Shown in pieces: positions 1-11,589 of a stretch of DNA of 64,000 nt. How positions within the stretch are numbered: the first letter of the stretch is position 1; each line of letters begins with the position of its first letter. The stretch comes from Topomyia yanbarensis (lineage: Eukaryota; Arthropoda; Insecta; Diptera; Culicidae): contig NW_026683305.1 in NCBI RefSeq assembly GCF_030247195.1, positions 206,501 to 270,500 on the forward strand, written 5' to 3'. The notes under the pieces are model-generated. The model was not told the origin of the DNA. It searched no databases and saw nothing but the letters and a program-made list of their open reading frames with translations. The position numbers were made by a program, and so were the translations under genes.

Positions 1-982
1 CTTCATCTCGTCTACCATGTCTCGTTCTGCGTTGTGGGATTTCGGGTTGCCAACCCAACTGTCTTGTCGATCGATAGCTTCCGTGACTGGACCACTCGTC
101 TTCTACGCTGTTTCTGTTCCACTGACGTCGTCGCCTTCCATCTTCGTTGTCGCTCGATTCAGTATCCTGGTTCTGTCCCGAGAAACCTGGCAATTGGTCG
201 GGCGGGGGTTGAACTCTATCCTGGCCGCTTCTTCTCTGGTCGATGCCGCGCATCTCTTCTCTTTCGTGGCGTTGTGTTTCCCAATTTGTAGCTTCATGAA
301 ACCCACTTCTTATGTTCTGCACGTTGTTGGTTTTGACCTGTTCCATCAGCTCTACCAGTGTCTTTTTCATATTCGTCCATTCTTCCTGTGAAACCGTGAT
401 CATCGAGCCATCAATCACTGGAGTTTGTTTTTGGACTGCCCCCTTCGACGTGTCTGGAGGATTTTGGAGGATGAATTCCTGAGTCCCCTGGTTTGTCGGT
501 AGTGTAAACCCGCCTACCTGATTTGACATGGCTGTACCCCCTTCGGCCCCTTGGATAATGTTGTTAATTTGGTCCTTATACGGGGACAGCGGTGGTCCAA
601 ACTGAAAATCTACCATAACCTTCTCAATTCGTCGTGTTAGCTCCCTCCTCTCTTTCTTTTCTTCTTCACGGGAAGCCAAACACCGTTTCACCTGATACCA
701 GTAATGCAGTACTCTAGATTCTAATTTCGGTTCCACCTTTCTCGACAATGCCTTCTCTAAATTCACGATTCTTCCTTCTATATACGGGCCCTCGTCCCTG
801 ATATTCAGAGATGACCGATAGTTTCGACATTCCTGTTGATCTTCCCTGAATAAACTTCTTAGCTGCCTTTGTTTCCCTGGTAAGTTAAGTTTAAATACCT
901 CTTCTGGTTGCCCACGAATCATTAATTCATAGTCAACTTCTTCTTGATTGAGATCTTCTGCGTGTGGGAAAAGTCGATTCAT
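1..982 (-). CDS. Ty3/gypsy-type retrotransposon gag, N-terminal part, cut by window edge
   Basis: Read on the minus strand, the frame starting with ATG at 982-980 stays open for 327 codons to the window edge without a stop. The protein opens MNRLFPHAEDLNQEEVDYEL, is rich in charged residues with a helical middle (KALSRKVEPKLESR, REEEKKERRELTRR), and becomes Gln/Arg/Asp-rich towards the edge (EDGRRRRQWNR). The pattern (V/D)DYEL..R followed by a basic LR..R block recurs in the gag at 6429-7571, so the two are distant relatives. Gag proteins of this class package retroelement RNA in cytoplasmic particles. A tRNA-Lys-type primer binding site lies upstream at 1379-1390, as expected for a 5' leader. 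No zinc knuckle is reached before the edge. The gag identity is inferred from these features, not from a database match; the open frame itself is certain. Confidence 0.6.
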   Translation of the reverse strand, partial: MNRLFPHAEDLNQEEVDYELMIRGQPEEVFKLNLPGKQRQLRSLFREDQQECRNYRSSLNIRDEGPYIEGRIVNLEKALSRKVEPKLESRVLHYWYQVKRCLASREEEKKERRELTRRIEKVMVDFQFGPPLSPYKDQINNIIQGAEGGTAMSNQVGGFTLPTNQGTQEFILQNPPDTSKGAVQKQTPVIDGSMITVSQEEWTNMKKTLVELMEQVKTNNVQNIRSGFHEATNWETQRHEREEMRGIDQRRSGQDRVQPPPDQLPGFSGQNQDTESSDNEDGRRRRQWNRNSVEDEWSSHGSYRSTRQLGWQPEIPQRRTRHGRRDE

Positions 983-1391
983 TTTGTAGCATTCACCTCG
1001 TTATAGCAAGTAATAAGGTGATGTAGGCGTATGTATAATGTAATTATAAATGCGAAAAAGCTTAGATTATATTAGGAGAACCAATAAATAACGAAGAAAA
1101 TATAATGTAATGATTGGAAAAAATAAATTAACATGCAAATAACAAATATATAATATGGATTAACTAATTAATGGAAATGATATGTACAATTGAGAAAAGT
1201 CCCCTTTTCAGAGGAGAAGTTACCACACAAAAAAACTTCTTTCTTCGCCCACCTGTATTGCACAGAAATTTTCGTTTTCTTTGAACACCAATCGAAATTG
1301 GTAAGAAAACTAAAAAAAAAACCTAGTTTTGTTGGGTGCCAATGTAACTTGGCTGAAACGAAACTAAAAGCCTGGCATTGTTGGGCGCCAA
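983..1391 (-). other. Retroelement leader with tRNA-Lys-type primer binding site
   Basis: On the minus strand TGGCGCCCAACA occurs at 1390-1379. Its first eleven bases equal the primer binding site of gypsy-type elements that use tRNA-Lys. It directly follows a sequence ending GTTACA, a plausible LTR 3' end. A diverged second copy (TGGCACCCAACA) lies 49 bp downstream at 1341-1330 within a local duplication. The rest, up to the gag ATG at 982, is AT-rich untranslated leader. Confidence 0.5.
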
Positions 1392-3540
1392 TGTAACTGG
1401 CCAGCCTAACGAACTTCCGAGGTAGGTAAGTGGGTGGTTTATGCGCCACTCTCAGTTGAGAGACCACCCACCTGTTATAGAGCTGCCCGGCCTAGTGAGA
1501 CCCCTAGGGAGAAGGTTCTGGTTTACCTCTCATTAGGAAGGAAGCAAGCTAGCTGGAGACACAGTCCGTCCGCGTCGATGATCCGCGTGCTATACGCGCC
1601 AAAGATAATCCGAAACGGCTAATGCGAATTTATTCCGAAACGAAGATTACACTCGCGGGTTGTTATCATCACTGGCAAAGTCCAAACCGCCAATTCGATC
1701 AACCAGAGTTCGACTAGAGAGTGATTCCGGATGGTATCGGGGCCAACCTCCCCAGTAAAAAACAAAACAACCAAAAAACTAACACGACCAGATTTAACTA
1801 GAACTGAAAAACTTCACCAAGACGACAATCAGTACATTTACCCTACGGGATGCATTTTTCTGCTATATCGCAAACAGCACATTTTCGCTACATCAATACC
1901 TTTATTTATACTATCCTCCTTCAGTTTCTCATTCCGATATTCGTTTCAACCTAGCTAGGCAGTTTTCCCTTCCCTTCAATCATCCTCTCTCCTATCTAGT
2001 GCGACGCAATACTACCCATTGTGCGTCCTCTCGAGGTGTGCTTTGTTCAGTGCTGTGCTAATTGAACGGCAATCTATATGGGCGAGCCACGGATGGTAAA
2101 ACTGGACGGTAGGGTACGGCCGTCTATGGTGACCCCATGGGCATGGACATCACAAACATAAAATCACTATACTCACGACCTAGGTTTTACGTGACGATGT
2201 TGGGCGGGAGACGACGATTCCTTCTACTGCTGCTACTACTGATGCGACGTGCGATTACTCCTGATCGCGCCTAATGTACGACGATAATCTTCACCGCCGA
2301 TTCGTGGACTGCTGGCGGGGTAGTGCCGCCAAATCTCCCGGTCGTCACCGGAAAATGTACTGGGTGTGCTGGTACTGCGTTTCGGTAGTCGAATGGTCCT
2401 GCCAAGGCGCGGTTTGACGGATGCTGCCTTCTTCCGGCCACGTGTACCACCGGGACCAACGAGGAGATGTGATGCTTTGGACGTTCGAAGGCTGCCACGA
2501 ACCTGTGAAATAGATTGCCGTTGCACGGGAACAAATAAGCACAAGCACATTTTTTTGGTAACCAAAACTACGGGTTTACCTTAAAATCTTCTTCGGCGCG
2601 CACACAAGAATCGCCAAGCTAATTGGGTTGCACTATCAATTGCTATTCTGTTAGGGAAGGGAAACTGATTATTGAACTGGGTGAAACTTTTAAGGCCGAA
2701 TTTAATTACCACGCTGAACACATTACGGCGCGAACAAATGACGAACCACTCTTGCCTCTTCCACTGATTAGTTCAAAGTGGTTTATTGGGCTTTGAAAAT
2801 CCTCAGATTAACCGCGGTTTGAAGGTCTTCGTTAGCGGATCTGACGTATTTTCCACGAAGTGGACAATAGCGACATTCTCGAATTCGCATTAACAGTCCC
2901 GAGTTTCCCCAGCTGCATAACAGCATCTCGTTTCTACGGGTGGCTTCAAGTGTGCCAGCCCGTCGCTTGCCAGCCATCAGAGTGAAACAGATTCTTCACC
3001 GAAGGATGCAAGGGTTCGTGAACTCTTGATAAGGTCGATAGCCTCTTTCGGTAGCCAAATTACACTCCCATCGGTAGCGACGCTAGGCAAAACAAACTAC
3101 AAATTGGCGCGTGCGAAGAACGGTGGTAACTCAAGTGGATTATAGCAAGTCTATTTTAAAGAAATCTCTCTCGCGCTACCGTAGCAGCTCAATTTTATGT
3201 ACGCGGTAAACATGAATAACGAAAATTAAACATTAATAATATTAAACAAAACTAAGTTAAATTATAACTACAGAACTATATACATTTACATATCTACAAT
3301 AATGTACTCGTTACAACCTCCACAGGCAGTGTAACGGACTTCTAACTCAGCTACACTGGCTGTGGAAACACACAGCGCAGTGATCTGCTTCGCCTGCTGT
3401 TCAACAGGCAACTGAGCTGCTTTGGCGAAATCCGTTCGTTTAAATAGTCGATGATGACGACATTCATAGAAGCGTAGCGCGCTAGGTACACCAATCTGTC
3501 GTACTAGACTAGGGAAGCGCTATCTTCTGTGTGTAAATGC
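1392..3540 (-). other. Putative LTR and flank of the gag element at 1-982; boundaries not resolved
   Basis: The stretch begins at 1392 with TGTAACTGG in plus orientation, the complement of a terminal ACA expected of an LTR end next to the primer binding site. It is moderately GC-rich with several open frames (for example 2236-2565 minus) that resemble no family I recognise. I could not find the opposite LTR terminus or a target duplication, so LTR length is unknown. Some of this may be unrelated DNA. Confidence 0.25.
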
Positions 3541-3775
3541 GCGATATTTTGACTAGTTTGTTCATTATTTAAATTTTTAATGGCATGATATCAAAAATCT
3601 TTGGGTTTATCTATTGGAATCTATTCTTAGAATTATTTCGAGGCGATATGCGCAAAAAAATTGAAAATTTATCGTGAGATGGCTGAATTATATGCGTTTA
3701 AAATTGGACCACTTTTCGTTACATACCATTTTTGTAGAATTTGCAACGTGCACCCCTATATCGAAAACAAAGACG
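3541..3775. other. AT-rich junction sequence, nothing recognised
   Basis: The gag homology of the element to the right fades near 3775, after a plausible EYFL motif. The rest of that open frame down to 3688 does not look like gag. No repeat ends or coding similarity are visible here. Confidence 0.3.
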
Positions 3776-4450
3776 TAGTCCTGCGTCAAAAAATATTCTT
3801 GGAACGTCTCGTTCCGTTGTTGACGTCTCTGATATATTCGAGACCTCACCAACGTGTCCAGTTCCGGGTGAACAAATGTCTTCCGCAGCTCATGTACTAA
3901 ATGACGCCAGTTAAGCAACCGATACCCCGAGCGCATGGACATGTACCAGTTGGATGCCGGCCCTTTAAAAAGATGAAAAGCAGAATCGAATAGTTCATCT
4001 TCAGAAACCCGCTCAGAGAGTGCGAGTTGTTCAACCATTGATAGAAATTCGTTCAGTTTCATTTCTTGATCAGTACCCGAATACTTCTCAATATTCCATT
4101 GAGAAACTGGTAAAGTACGATGGGATGTGCGGGTTGTTTTATTAGTGGGTGCATTGTTCGACGGTACTGGGAGCGGAGCTGGTGGAAACTCTGGAGAAGA
4201 ATGTGGTGGGTAGAAAGAGCTGCTTGTTGAGATAAGATTGGCTGCTCCGGTGTGTTTTGGAGCGGGGTGCAATCCTGTCAAATACTGTAGTGAATATGGT
4301 GGTTGAAACTGGGAATTTGTCACTGGAAATGGGTTCGGTACACCAGTGTGTGATGGTGCTAGAGCTGGGTGGGGTGCTGGCGGAAACTCAAATGAAGAGA
4401 ACGGTGGATAAACTGAGCTCATTGTTGGATTCAGGCTTGGGGCGCCAGTG
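3688..4450 (-). pseudogene. Gypsy-type gag, C-terminal part of a gag split by a DNA transposon
   Basis: The minus-strand frame 4422-3688 begins in a Pro-rich linker containing repeated HTG(V/A) and SS.YPP..S..EFPPAP segments. It then enters a capsid-like domain (WNIEKYSGTD, LNEFLSMVEQLALSE, LFKGPASNWYMSMRS, WRHLVHELRKTFVHPELDTL, QEYFL) that resembles the retrotransposon gag core. The match decays after QEYFL, and the last ~35 codons look like unrelated sequence. At the upper edge the frame reads into ..TGAPSLNPT, which joins the end of the block 6429-6756 (..PEPAYT) if the inserted element 4451-6428 and one copy of its CAGTG target are removed. No zinc knuckle, protease or polymerase follows, so this is a truncated, non-autonomous remnant. 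Confidence 0.6.
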
Positions 4451-6428
4451 CACAGTGGTCCAAAACGCGAAAAACGTGATCGTTTTGAATAACTTCAAAA
4501 TGGTTAGTTATAGCGATATACTATCTTCGGAAAAATTTATGAGAATGAAACGCCCCATCTTTATAAGTCAAAAGTTTGATGATTAATCCTCCTATAAGTG
4601 AGATTCAAAATTTCTTTCTAATATAATTAGAGATATCAAATTGATGTATTCTGCAAAGTTGTAGTAAATTCTTCTGCAAGAAACTTTACTGAAGGTGGTA
4701 AAAGTCTATCTTTAATAGTCTTTGAGATATAGAGCATTCTTAGAGGAAATACCGAAAAAATCAATTTTTTCGTTATAACTTCATTCCAAGATTTTTTGAA
4801 AGTTCAAAATGTTCTCCAAAACTATCAAAATTAATGAAATACAAAATTTCGGTGAAGGAAGCAACTTAATATGTTGAGCAGATTCTGAGATATTCACGAT
4901 TTTTATTCGAAAAATGGCCTACTTTGCACTCAAATAATTCATGAACGGGCAAAAACGGGCAGACCACTCAATATTCATTTGAAAGTACGAGAAAGATGCT
5001 ACAATATTCTGTGTTATTCACTTGTATCTCGTTGTATCCATGGCTCTGATAGCTAGATTTAAAGAATATCATTTATTAGTCTAATATCTTGATTCGAAAC
5101 ATATTCGGTAAACTGAAGAGATAAAGTGGGACTATGTTCGGCATTCTATGTGGAATGTTCTCACAAGAAACATTGTCGAAGACAGCAGCCTTCTGTCTTG
5201 ACCGGTTTTTAGATACAGTGCATTGTTCGGTGGTACAGAGAGTAATGCGCTGTCTTATGAGCCATATAGTCGAATCCTAACAAGGCACGATTTTAAGTAT
5301 AAGTAGGCTGTGTATTCGCTCTGAAATCGGTTGCAAAGTTTGTCAACACAGAAGGTCAAGTTCCACAATAGAATGTAGTACCAGGGCTTGGAACATTAAT
5401 ATAAGCATACCGTTCACGTTTGCTATGAACGACTTGACAGTTGAATTTATATTGTTATATGAAAGAAAGCCTTTTAAAAATTTGTTTATTGTCCACCATC
5501 GCGATTACTGCAAATACAAATCATTTGATCCAATAAACTAGTTTTGTTGCTTACGGAGTCTGACGTAACGCTATGCAGTGACAATTCTAAACAAGTAATC
5601 AAAGCATGCGCGATTACCAAATGAATCGCTATTAGTAGGCTTTCCATAAATATTGCACCGTATCTAAGAAACTAGTAAAGATGGCAAACTGGTGTCTTCG
5701 GCAATGTTTCTAAGAAGAATATTCCCCGACACTTTGCCGAAGGTACTACCAATTTATCTCAACAGCTTTACCGAATATGTTTCGTATCAACATTTTAGAC
5801 TAATAAATGATATTCTTTAAATCCAGCTACCAGAGCCATGGATACAACCGGATACAAATGATTCATACAGAATCTTGCAGCATCTTTCTTGTACTTTCAA
5901 ATACATATAGAGTGGTCTGCCCGTTTTTGCCCGTTCATGAATTATTTGAGTGCAAAGTAGGCCATTTTTCGAATAAAAATCGTGAATATCTCAGAATCTG
6001 CTCAACATATTAAGTTGCTTCCTTCACCGAAATTTCGTATTTCATTAATTTTGATAGTTTTGGAGAACATTTTGAACTTCCCAAAAATCTTGGAAAGAAG
6101 TTATAATGAAAAAAATGATTTTTTCGGTATTTCCTCTAAGAATGCTCTATATCTCAAAGACTATTAAATATAGACTTTTACCACCTTCAGTAAAGTTTAT
6201 TGTAGAAGAATTTACTACAACTTTGCAGAATACACCAATTTGCTATCTTTAATTATATGAGAAATAAATTTTGAATCTCACTTATAGGAGGATTAATCAT
6301 CAAACTTTTGACTTATAAAGATGGGGCGTTTCATTCTCATAAATTCTTCCGAAGATAGTATATCGCTATAACTAACCATTTCGAAGTTATTCAAAACGAT
6401 CACGTTTTTCGCGTTTTAAACCACTGTG
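4451..6428. mobile_element. Transib-like non-autonomous foldback element (1978 bp)
   Basis: The two halves are inverted copies. The left arm, about 4451-5190, matches the reverse complement of about 5695-6428, leaving a loop of roughly 500 bp. The element begins CACAGTGGTCC and ends with the matching CCACTGTG. It is flanked by the 5-bp direct repeat CAGTG at 4446-4450 and 6429-6433. Five-bp duplications and CAC(A/T)(A/G)TG ends are the signature of the Transib superfamily, the relatives of RAG1. The element interrupts a gag frame, whose reading resumes when the insertion plus one target copy is removed; this independently fixes the boundaries. There is no transposase frame, and open frames inside it (such as 5807-6013) are chance frames within the arms. 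Confidence 0.75.
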
Positions 6429-7571
6429 CAGTGTATGCTGGCTCTGGGACGAATAGACGTCTATTCTGCTGGGTTGCCAAAAGCTCGTACTCAGTTTGGG
6501 TATCGAAAGAATGTTCTATTGGCACTGATGGCTGGTTAATGGACGATAAGCTCACGGTAGTATGGTTTTGTTTTGGACGGGGATCTGGCAGAGAGAACAT
6601 CGGCTGTGTGACATTGGTATAAACGCATGCACTCGATCTCACGACCGGTGTGACAATCGGTCTCGAGTATTGATTAATTAACGTTGTACTAGTGACATTA
6701 TTTGGAAATATTTTAGGCATAGTTCCCGTGTGCACATCTGTCCGGGGAACAACCAATGGGTTCTCTGGATATTTTACTAACTGGTTTTGGGAAGTTTGAA
6801 TGCTGGGGGTCGGTTGTCGGTAGCTGGTTCACTTTGAGCGAAATGTCCCCTGGCCAGATTATATTCTGCCCTAAGATTTCTTAAAAGTCTAAGCTCCTTT
6901 CCGAGATCCAATATTGAGTCTCGAAGTTCGCTTAAATTCGAGGGACCGGTACTATTATTTAAGATTCCTAACCGTCTAAGGGAGTCGACCAATTCAAGCG
7001 CGATGGGATCGTTGGGCGTTGGATCTACTTCCTTATCATTTCCCTTCGTTTTGGCAGCAGGTTCTACGTTATCAGGCGCCGGTAAGTTGTCATCTTCCTC
7101 AGTTGGATTCCCCATGTCAGTTATACCAGAGACAGTCTGCCCGTAAACACGGTTAAGGTACTCTATTACTTTTATCAATAGCTCCTCGGCTTGCATGCTT
7201 TCTGGATCTATGTTCACTTCTATCACCAGCATCAATCGATTGGCTACATGTAGTAGTGAAGTTTGTCCCTTCGGCGCGGGGTTAGGGCTTGTAAGAACGG
7301 ATAATTCGAATTTATCTACCTTGTCTTGACAAACTTCCAATTCTATGGTTGATTGGTACACTAACTGTTTTTTCATCCTCCCGTGCTCTTTTTCATGTTT
7401 TATTGCCTCCCGCAGTATGCGACGACGGCGGGACATGGTCTTATCGCCCGTAACTACCACGTTTCGCAAAGCAAGCTCTACATCTAAATCATCTCCATCT
7501 AAAAAATCAACTCTCGTATCTAAATATCTTCTTCCAATATTCTCTCTGGTAAACCTCTTTTCTGTAAGCAT
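6429..7571 (-). pseudogene. Gypsy-type gag, N-terminal part of the split gag
   Basis: The frame 7571-6777 gives 264 residues starting MLTEKRFTRENIGRRYLDTR. It contains the block LDVELALRN followed by basic RRRRILREAIKHEKEHGR, which corresponds to VDYELMIRG...LRSLFRED in the gag at 1-982. A Pro/Asp/Glu-rich linker and a Leu-rich segment (LVDSLRRLGIL, LGKELRLLRNLRAEY) follow. Tandem stops and a frame change near 6777 lead into a second frame (6756-6429) with a Pro/Thr/Ser-rich linker. That frame is broken by the Transib-like insertion at 6428 and continues at 4450. A frameshift and an insertion make this a pseudogene. A primer-binding-site-like sequence lies upstream near 8121-8132. Confidence 0.6.
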
Positions 7572-8132
7572 CTCTATAAAGCAACTATCAACTATTCAAA
7601 CTAAGAGGATTGGCAATTACTTGCCGCGTGAAAAGGAATGGAAAGAAAACGTGGGTTATATATATTGTTCCCCTAGCTAACAAATCAACCCAAAAAAATG
7701 CAAAAAAAATTCTGAAAAACTAACAAGCATCACACGGTTTCCAAAAGACAATCACTATTGTGTGTATGCCGGAATGATTCTAACACTCTACTGCGCGCCA
7801 AATCATTTAGGAGAGCAAGTTAACAGCCACGATATCAAGCACGTGACGAATTGTACACGAGTCTCCCCGATGGTGATTGGGATATTTTTGTTTAACGAGG
7901 ATCGCCAATTGAAAGTATTCTTGAAGAACACCACGCGGCTAGCTCACCTTTTTTCGATCTCAGGGTCGGCTACCGTTCTCGGGAGGACTCACTGTACTTA
8001 CCGCTTTTAAACAATTTTTCAACTCAGGCGAATCAATATAGAAACCATCCAACAAAGAAAAGGTTCTCGTAGGAACAAAAAGAAAAGGTTTACAATTTTA
8101 CAATTTATTTTTGAACGGAGTTTTGGGCGCCT
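7572..8132 (-). other. Leader of the second gag element with primer-binding-site-like sequence
   Basis: On the minus strand AGGCGCCCAAAA at 8132-8121 resembles the tRNA-Lys primer binding site seen at 1379-1390, with changes at the first base and in the 3' part. The ~550 bp between it and the gag ATG is an untranslated leader with no other recognised feature. Confidence 0.35.
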
Positions 8133-9345
8133 AATTATTAACGTTGGGGCCCTTCGCTAATCCGACACGTGAGTGTGAGAGAGGAGGAATTGAACGTACC
8201 TGAGCCCGTTTGGCAGGCCGTCGTTGCTGTCGATGCTGCTTTGCGAACGAGGCTGTGGTTTTGGCGTCAATACTAGCGTAGCACCGGTGCTTCCAACGTG
8301 GGTAGAACTGATGCGCGTGGCCTTTTAGCAAACTGCGCACGCGTCCGAGATGGAGTGGCGTACCGTTGTCTAACCCAGGAGCGATTCTCGTCGGCCGTGC
8401 TAGGGTGCGGCGGCGGACTTCGGCGGACGTACCGTGGGTTGATAATTTCACGATGTAGTGACGGGTTGCCGTCTTAATGGAAACGGACTTCCGAAAAATC
8501 GTGGCGGCCAACGGTGAGACACAAGCCGAATTTTGACCGGAAAATCACTTCGAGCGGACTCGTGATATCAGGTCCGTACTGATGTAGGTTGGAAACTTCT
8601 CGCAGGATTTTATACTTTGCGAACTATACCGTTTTATAATTTCACTGAACTTACTCGCCTTAGGCTTGCATCCAAACTGACCTACCTCACTCATCATCAT
8701 TTCCCAAAAACCCTACGATATCCAATTCCTCTTATTCTCTCTGGTCCTCCTTATCTCTCTCTCCCTTAGCTTTTCCGGAAACAGTGGTTCTGCGGCTAAA
8801 TTACTGGAACCTGACTCAACTCCACTGCGGTGCCAATCAGTCATGCAGCAACAGATTCGGCGTTAGTAAATTTTGCATTATACAGTTTGCATATGATTAG
8901 TGCGGACTATTTTGCCGTCTTTTGCCGTTGCGTTTTTTCCGGTACAGTCAATAGCTTCAGATTGGTAACGGTTGCGGGATTATAGGTGCCTTGAGGGGTT
9001 ATGACTGGTCCAGAGGGGAACACGTCCTAGGCCCCAACGCCTGGTCTGGACGTTCCGGAGTGGGTACGAAAGACCTCTTTTCAGCCCTCGAGCAATACAG
9101 GCAGAATTCCCAAATTTCCCCCAACCGCTATCATTTACAATGTTTTTTTTTCGCAAATTATCGACGCCTAATTATTCGTTTGAATTTTACGGGGTTAGTG
9201 GTTAGTACAAAAACTTATCCAAAAATATCAACAAATATATTTTTTCAAATCAATCAACAAACTAACAACAATAATAATAGAGAGCCAATAACAAAAAAAC
9301 TAACAAAAAAAAACAAAATCATAACTTATAGGGTTTTCGATTGAT
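8133..9345. other. Unassigned sequence, possibly LTR-derived
   Basis: By position this should contain the 5' LTR of the gag element ending at 7571. A short segment near 9163 (GACGCCTAATTATTCG) resembles the one at 8129 (GCGCCTAATTATTAACG). Clear TG...CA ends and a target duplication are missing. The frame 8131-8511 minus is Arg-rich and matches no family I know. Confidence 0.2.
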
Positions 9346-9719
9346 GGCACTGACACCGCGCCGGTGTTTTGCACTGGCACGGTGCCAATGGAACATGCCA
9401 GTGCAAATCGAGTGCAGACTTGAATGTGTGCGTGTAGATGCCCGAGCTGTCAATTAACAGCTGATGTTTGTTTATTTACCAAATGAAGCAATTTATTAAA
9501 TAACTAAAATTATTGTTTTGTTCTAAACCGAATTTGTGCTATAAATATGAATAGTACGGAAATAATTATATTAAGTAGAGCGATTAAAGTCATTTAATAC
9601 ATTGAAATGTGTAGATGTTTTGATATGGCGCACTCGAACCGCGTACAATCGATGTGGTTTTGAATATTTTTTCAATCATTGTGGTACCAGCTCATACGGA
9701 ATAATTTCCCAATTAATCA
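9346..9719. other. Gap, nothing recognised apart from a short CACTGGCAC inverted motif
   Basis: Near 9355-9410 the motifs GCACTGGCACGGTGCC and GCCAGTGC form a small imperfect palindrome. A similar composition occurs at 18080-18200. The rest is AT-rich and featureless. Confidence 0.3.
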
Positions 9720-10290
9720 AATTTCGCACTGAACTACATGTACAGTTGTGTCTCTTACTGCACAGTTAACTGGGGGCGCTTGAAAGCAATCCGACAATAA
9801 GGATTTCCGTAGATTATATAATTATCGCAACGTTGCGATGGTGACCAATTAGTTTGGAACTCTCTCTTTATGCCGCACTAGTGAGCACAAACAACACATA
9901 GAATATAATGATTTATCTCAATATTCTGTTGATTGAAGAAGATGATACTTGCGGAAATTTTTTGTGTAGGTCAAGATCAACCCGAATACCTAGGGATTAT
10001 TTTTGAAATTAACTCGTCAGGCAGCGCTAGTGTTCCAATTTGACAATATACACCAGCAGATCAAATGCTGCGCGTCAATGAATAAATTATTTCTGGATTC
10101 GTCCACTAGGCACTATAATAGCGTAGCATAGCATATGGAAGATTATGTTCTATCTCAAAGGTCTTATAGTTTAGGTAGATGTTGTTCTCGGTTAAGTTCT
10201 TGGGGATGAAAGGTTGTTCGATGGTATGAAGATTCATTTGGATTTCAACTGCTAGCCGGCACTAGTAAATATGCCAATCTTTCAATTTTC
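9720..10290 (+). repeat. Degenerate remnant of the ~146-bp tandem repeat found in the pogo-like arms
   Basis: The segment carries recognisable subunit landmarks in the order seen in the left arm at 35.9-37.5 kb: ACCAATTAGTTTGGAACTC, then a GC(G/C)(G/C)CACTAGTGAGC motif, TATCTCAA, GTCAGGCAGCGCTAGTG, and a final CCGGCACTAGTAAAT. Motif centres near 9770, 9873, 10015, 10103 and 10255 are roughly 90-150 bp apart. Ends and inverted partner are missing, so this is an old truncated copy. Confidence 0.5.
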
Positions 10291-10540
10291 TGATTTCAAT
10301 TTGATAATTAAGAATGCATTGCACTTAATATGTTTTCTGTAATTATCAATTTTTAATTTTTGAAGCACTTTTTAAATAATTAATTAAGTGCTCACCCCTC
10401 GTGTCCATTGAAAGAAAAATTATTTTGGAATTTAGTCGGTAAGTGACACTAAAGAGTACAAATTTAATATTGAGTTACTGTACCAAGATCATCCTAATTA
10501 AGAAAAGCAGTATTTTGGACATTGTTCAGCACCAGGTCAA

Positions 10541-11350
10541 ATGCTACCGGAGATGCATAGATTAGGTTGCATACCGGTGGGTCTGCACCGGATCCTGGAA
10601 AGCTACTTCCAGAACCGCGTACTGCTATACGAGACCGATGCCGGTCAGAAAAGGGTTCCTATTACCGCCGGAATCCCGCAGGGCTCGATCCTAGGCCCGA
10701 TGCTATGGCGATGTATGACGAGGCTCTGAGACTGAAGTTCCCTCCTGGAGTCAAGATCGTCGCCGACGACCTAACCTTGGAGGTCTATGTGGAGTCAATC
10801 CCTGAAGTAGAACTAACTGCAGAACACGCAATCAACACGGTGGAGGAATGGATGAGCGCGAGAGGCCTGGAGCTCGCTCAGCATAAGACGGAGGTAGTTA
10901 TCGTCAACAACCGCAAGTCGGAGAAGTCGTGATCGCCTCACAGCGGAGTCTGAAGTCTCTCGGAGTCATTATAGACGACAAGCTGACCTTCGGCAGCCAC
11001 GTCGACTATATATGCAAGAGAGCGTCGACTGCTGTTGCGGCACTATCGAGGATGATGTCCAACAGCTCAAAGATGTGCGCCAGTAGACGTAGGCTACTGG
11101 CAGGCGTTGCCGTATCTATCCACAGGTAAAGCGGCCCGTCATGGTCAAGAGCACTGAGGGTAACCAGTTACCTACAGAAACTGCAATGCTTGACGTCTGC
11201 GGCTGGGACACAACCCCTGATACCCTTATTCAGCGGATGTGTCAATCGGTGGAGAAGTGGAACGCAGTCTCGACTGCAACCACCCAGATTGCCTGTAGGC
11301 TACAGGGAATTTGGCGCACCGAGCAACAGACGAAGGGCACGACTAACTAG
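10541..11350 (+). pseudogene. R1-clade reverse transcriptase fragment
   Basis: Consecutive pieces in different frames spell R1-type RT landmarks. The motif B region is TAGIPQGSILGPM, the motif C core is degraded to KIVADDLTLEV (VADD rather than YADD), then AQHKTEVVIVNNRKS, then LKSLGVIIDDKLTFGSHVDYICKRA. The last frame (11141-11350) matches the R1 C-terminal tail (MCQSVEKWNAVSTATTQI..LQGIW). Sequence between the thumb and this tail is deleted. The order and the HKTEVV and GVIIDDKL blocks are shared with the better preserved R1 copy at 60585-61448. The copy is clearly dead, with at least three frame changes. Confidence 0.7.
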
Positions 11351-11589
11351 TGATTTGATAGTTGGAGCGAAAAAGGCCGAGCGCAGAAAAGTGAGTGAAT
11401 GGTCTGTTCATGCTGAGGCAGGTTTGGCGCACCGACTGACAACCGCGTAAGGGGTAAACCCAGCCACCCCGAAGTAAGGCAGAAGAGCGAGTGTATAGGC
11501 GTATATGTGGACTGCCTTATGCCAAGATGGGATGGTCGTAGCGTAGTATGTTGGGACTTAGCTATCGATGCCTCGTGGCGTGGCAGAGG

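Noticed and set aside
2236..2565. 109-residue Arg/Ser-rich minus frame as a host gene
   Set aside because: It overlaps other frames equally long, has no recognised domain and lies in putative LTR sequence.
8131..8511. 126-residue Arg-rich minus frame
   Set aside because: No family match and no supporting context; probably LTR or leader sequence of the adjacent gag element.
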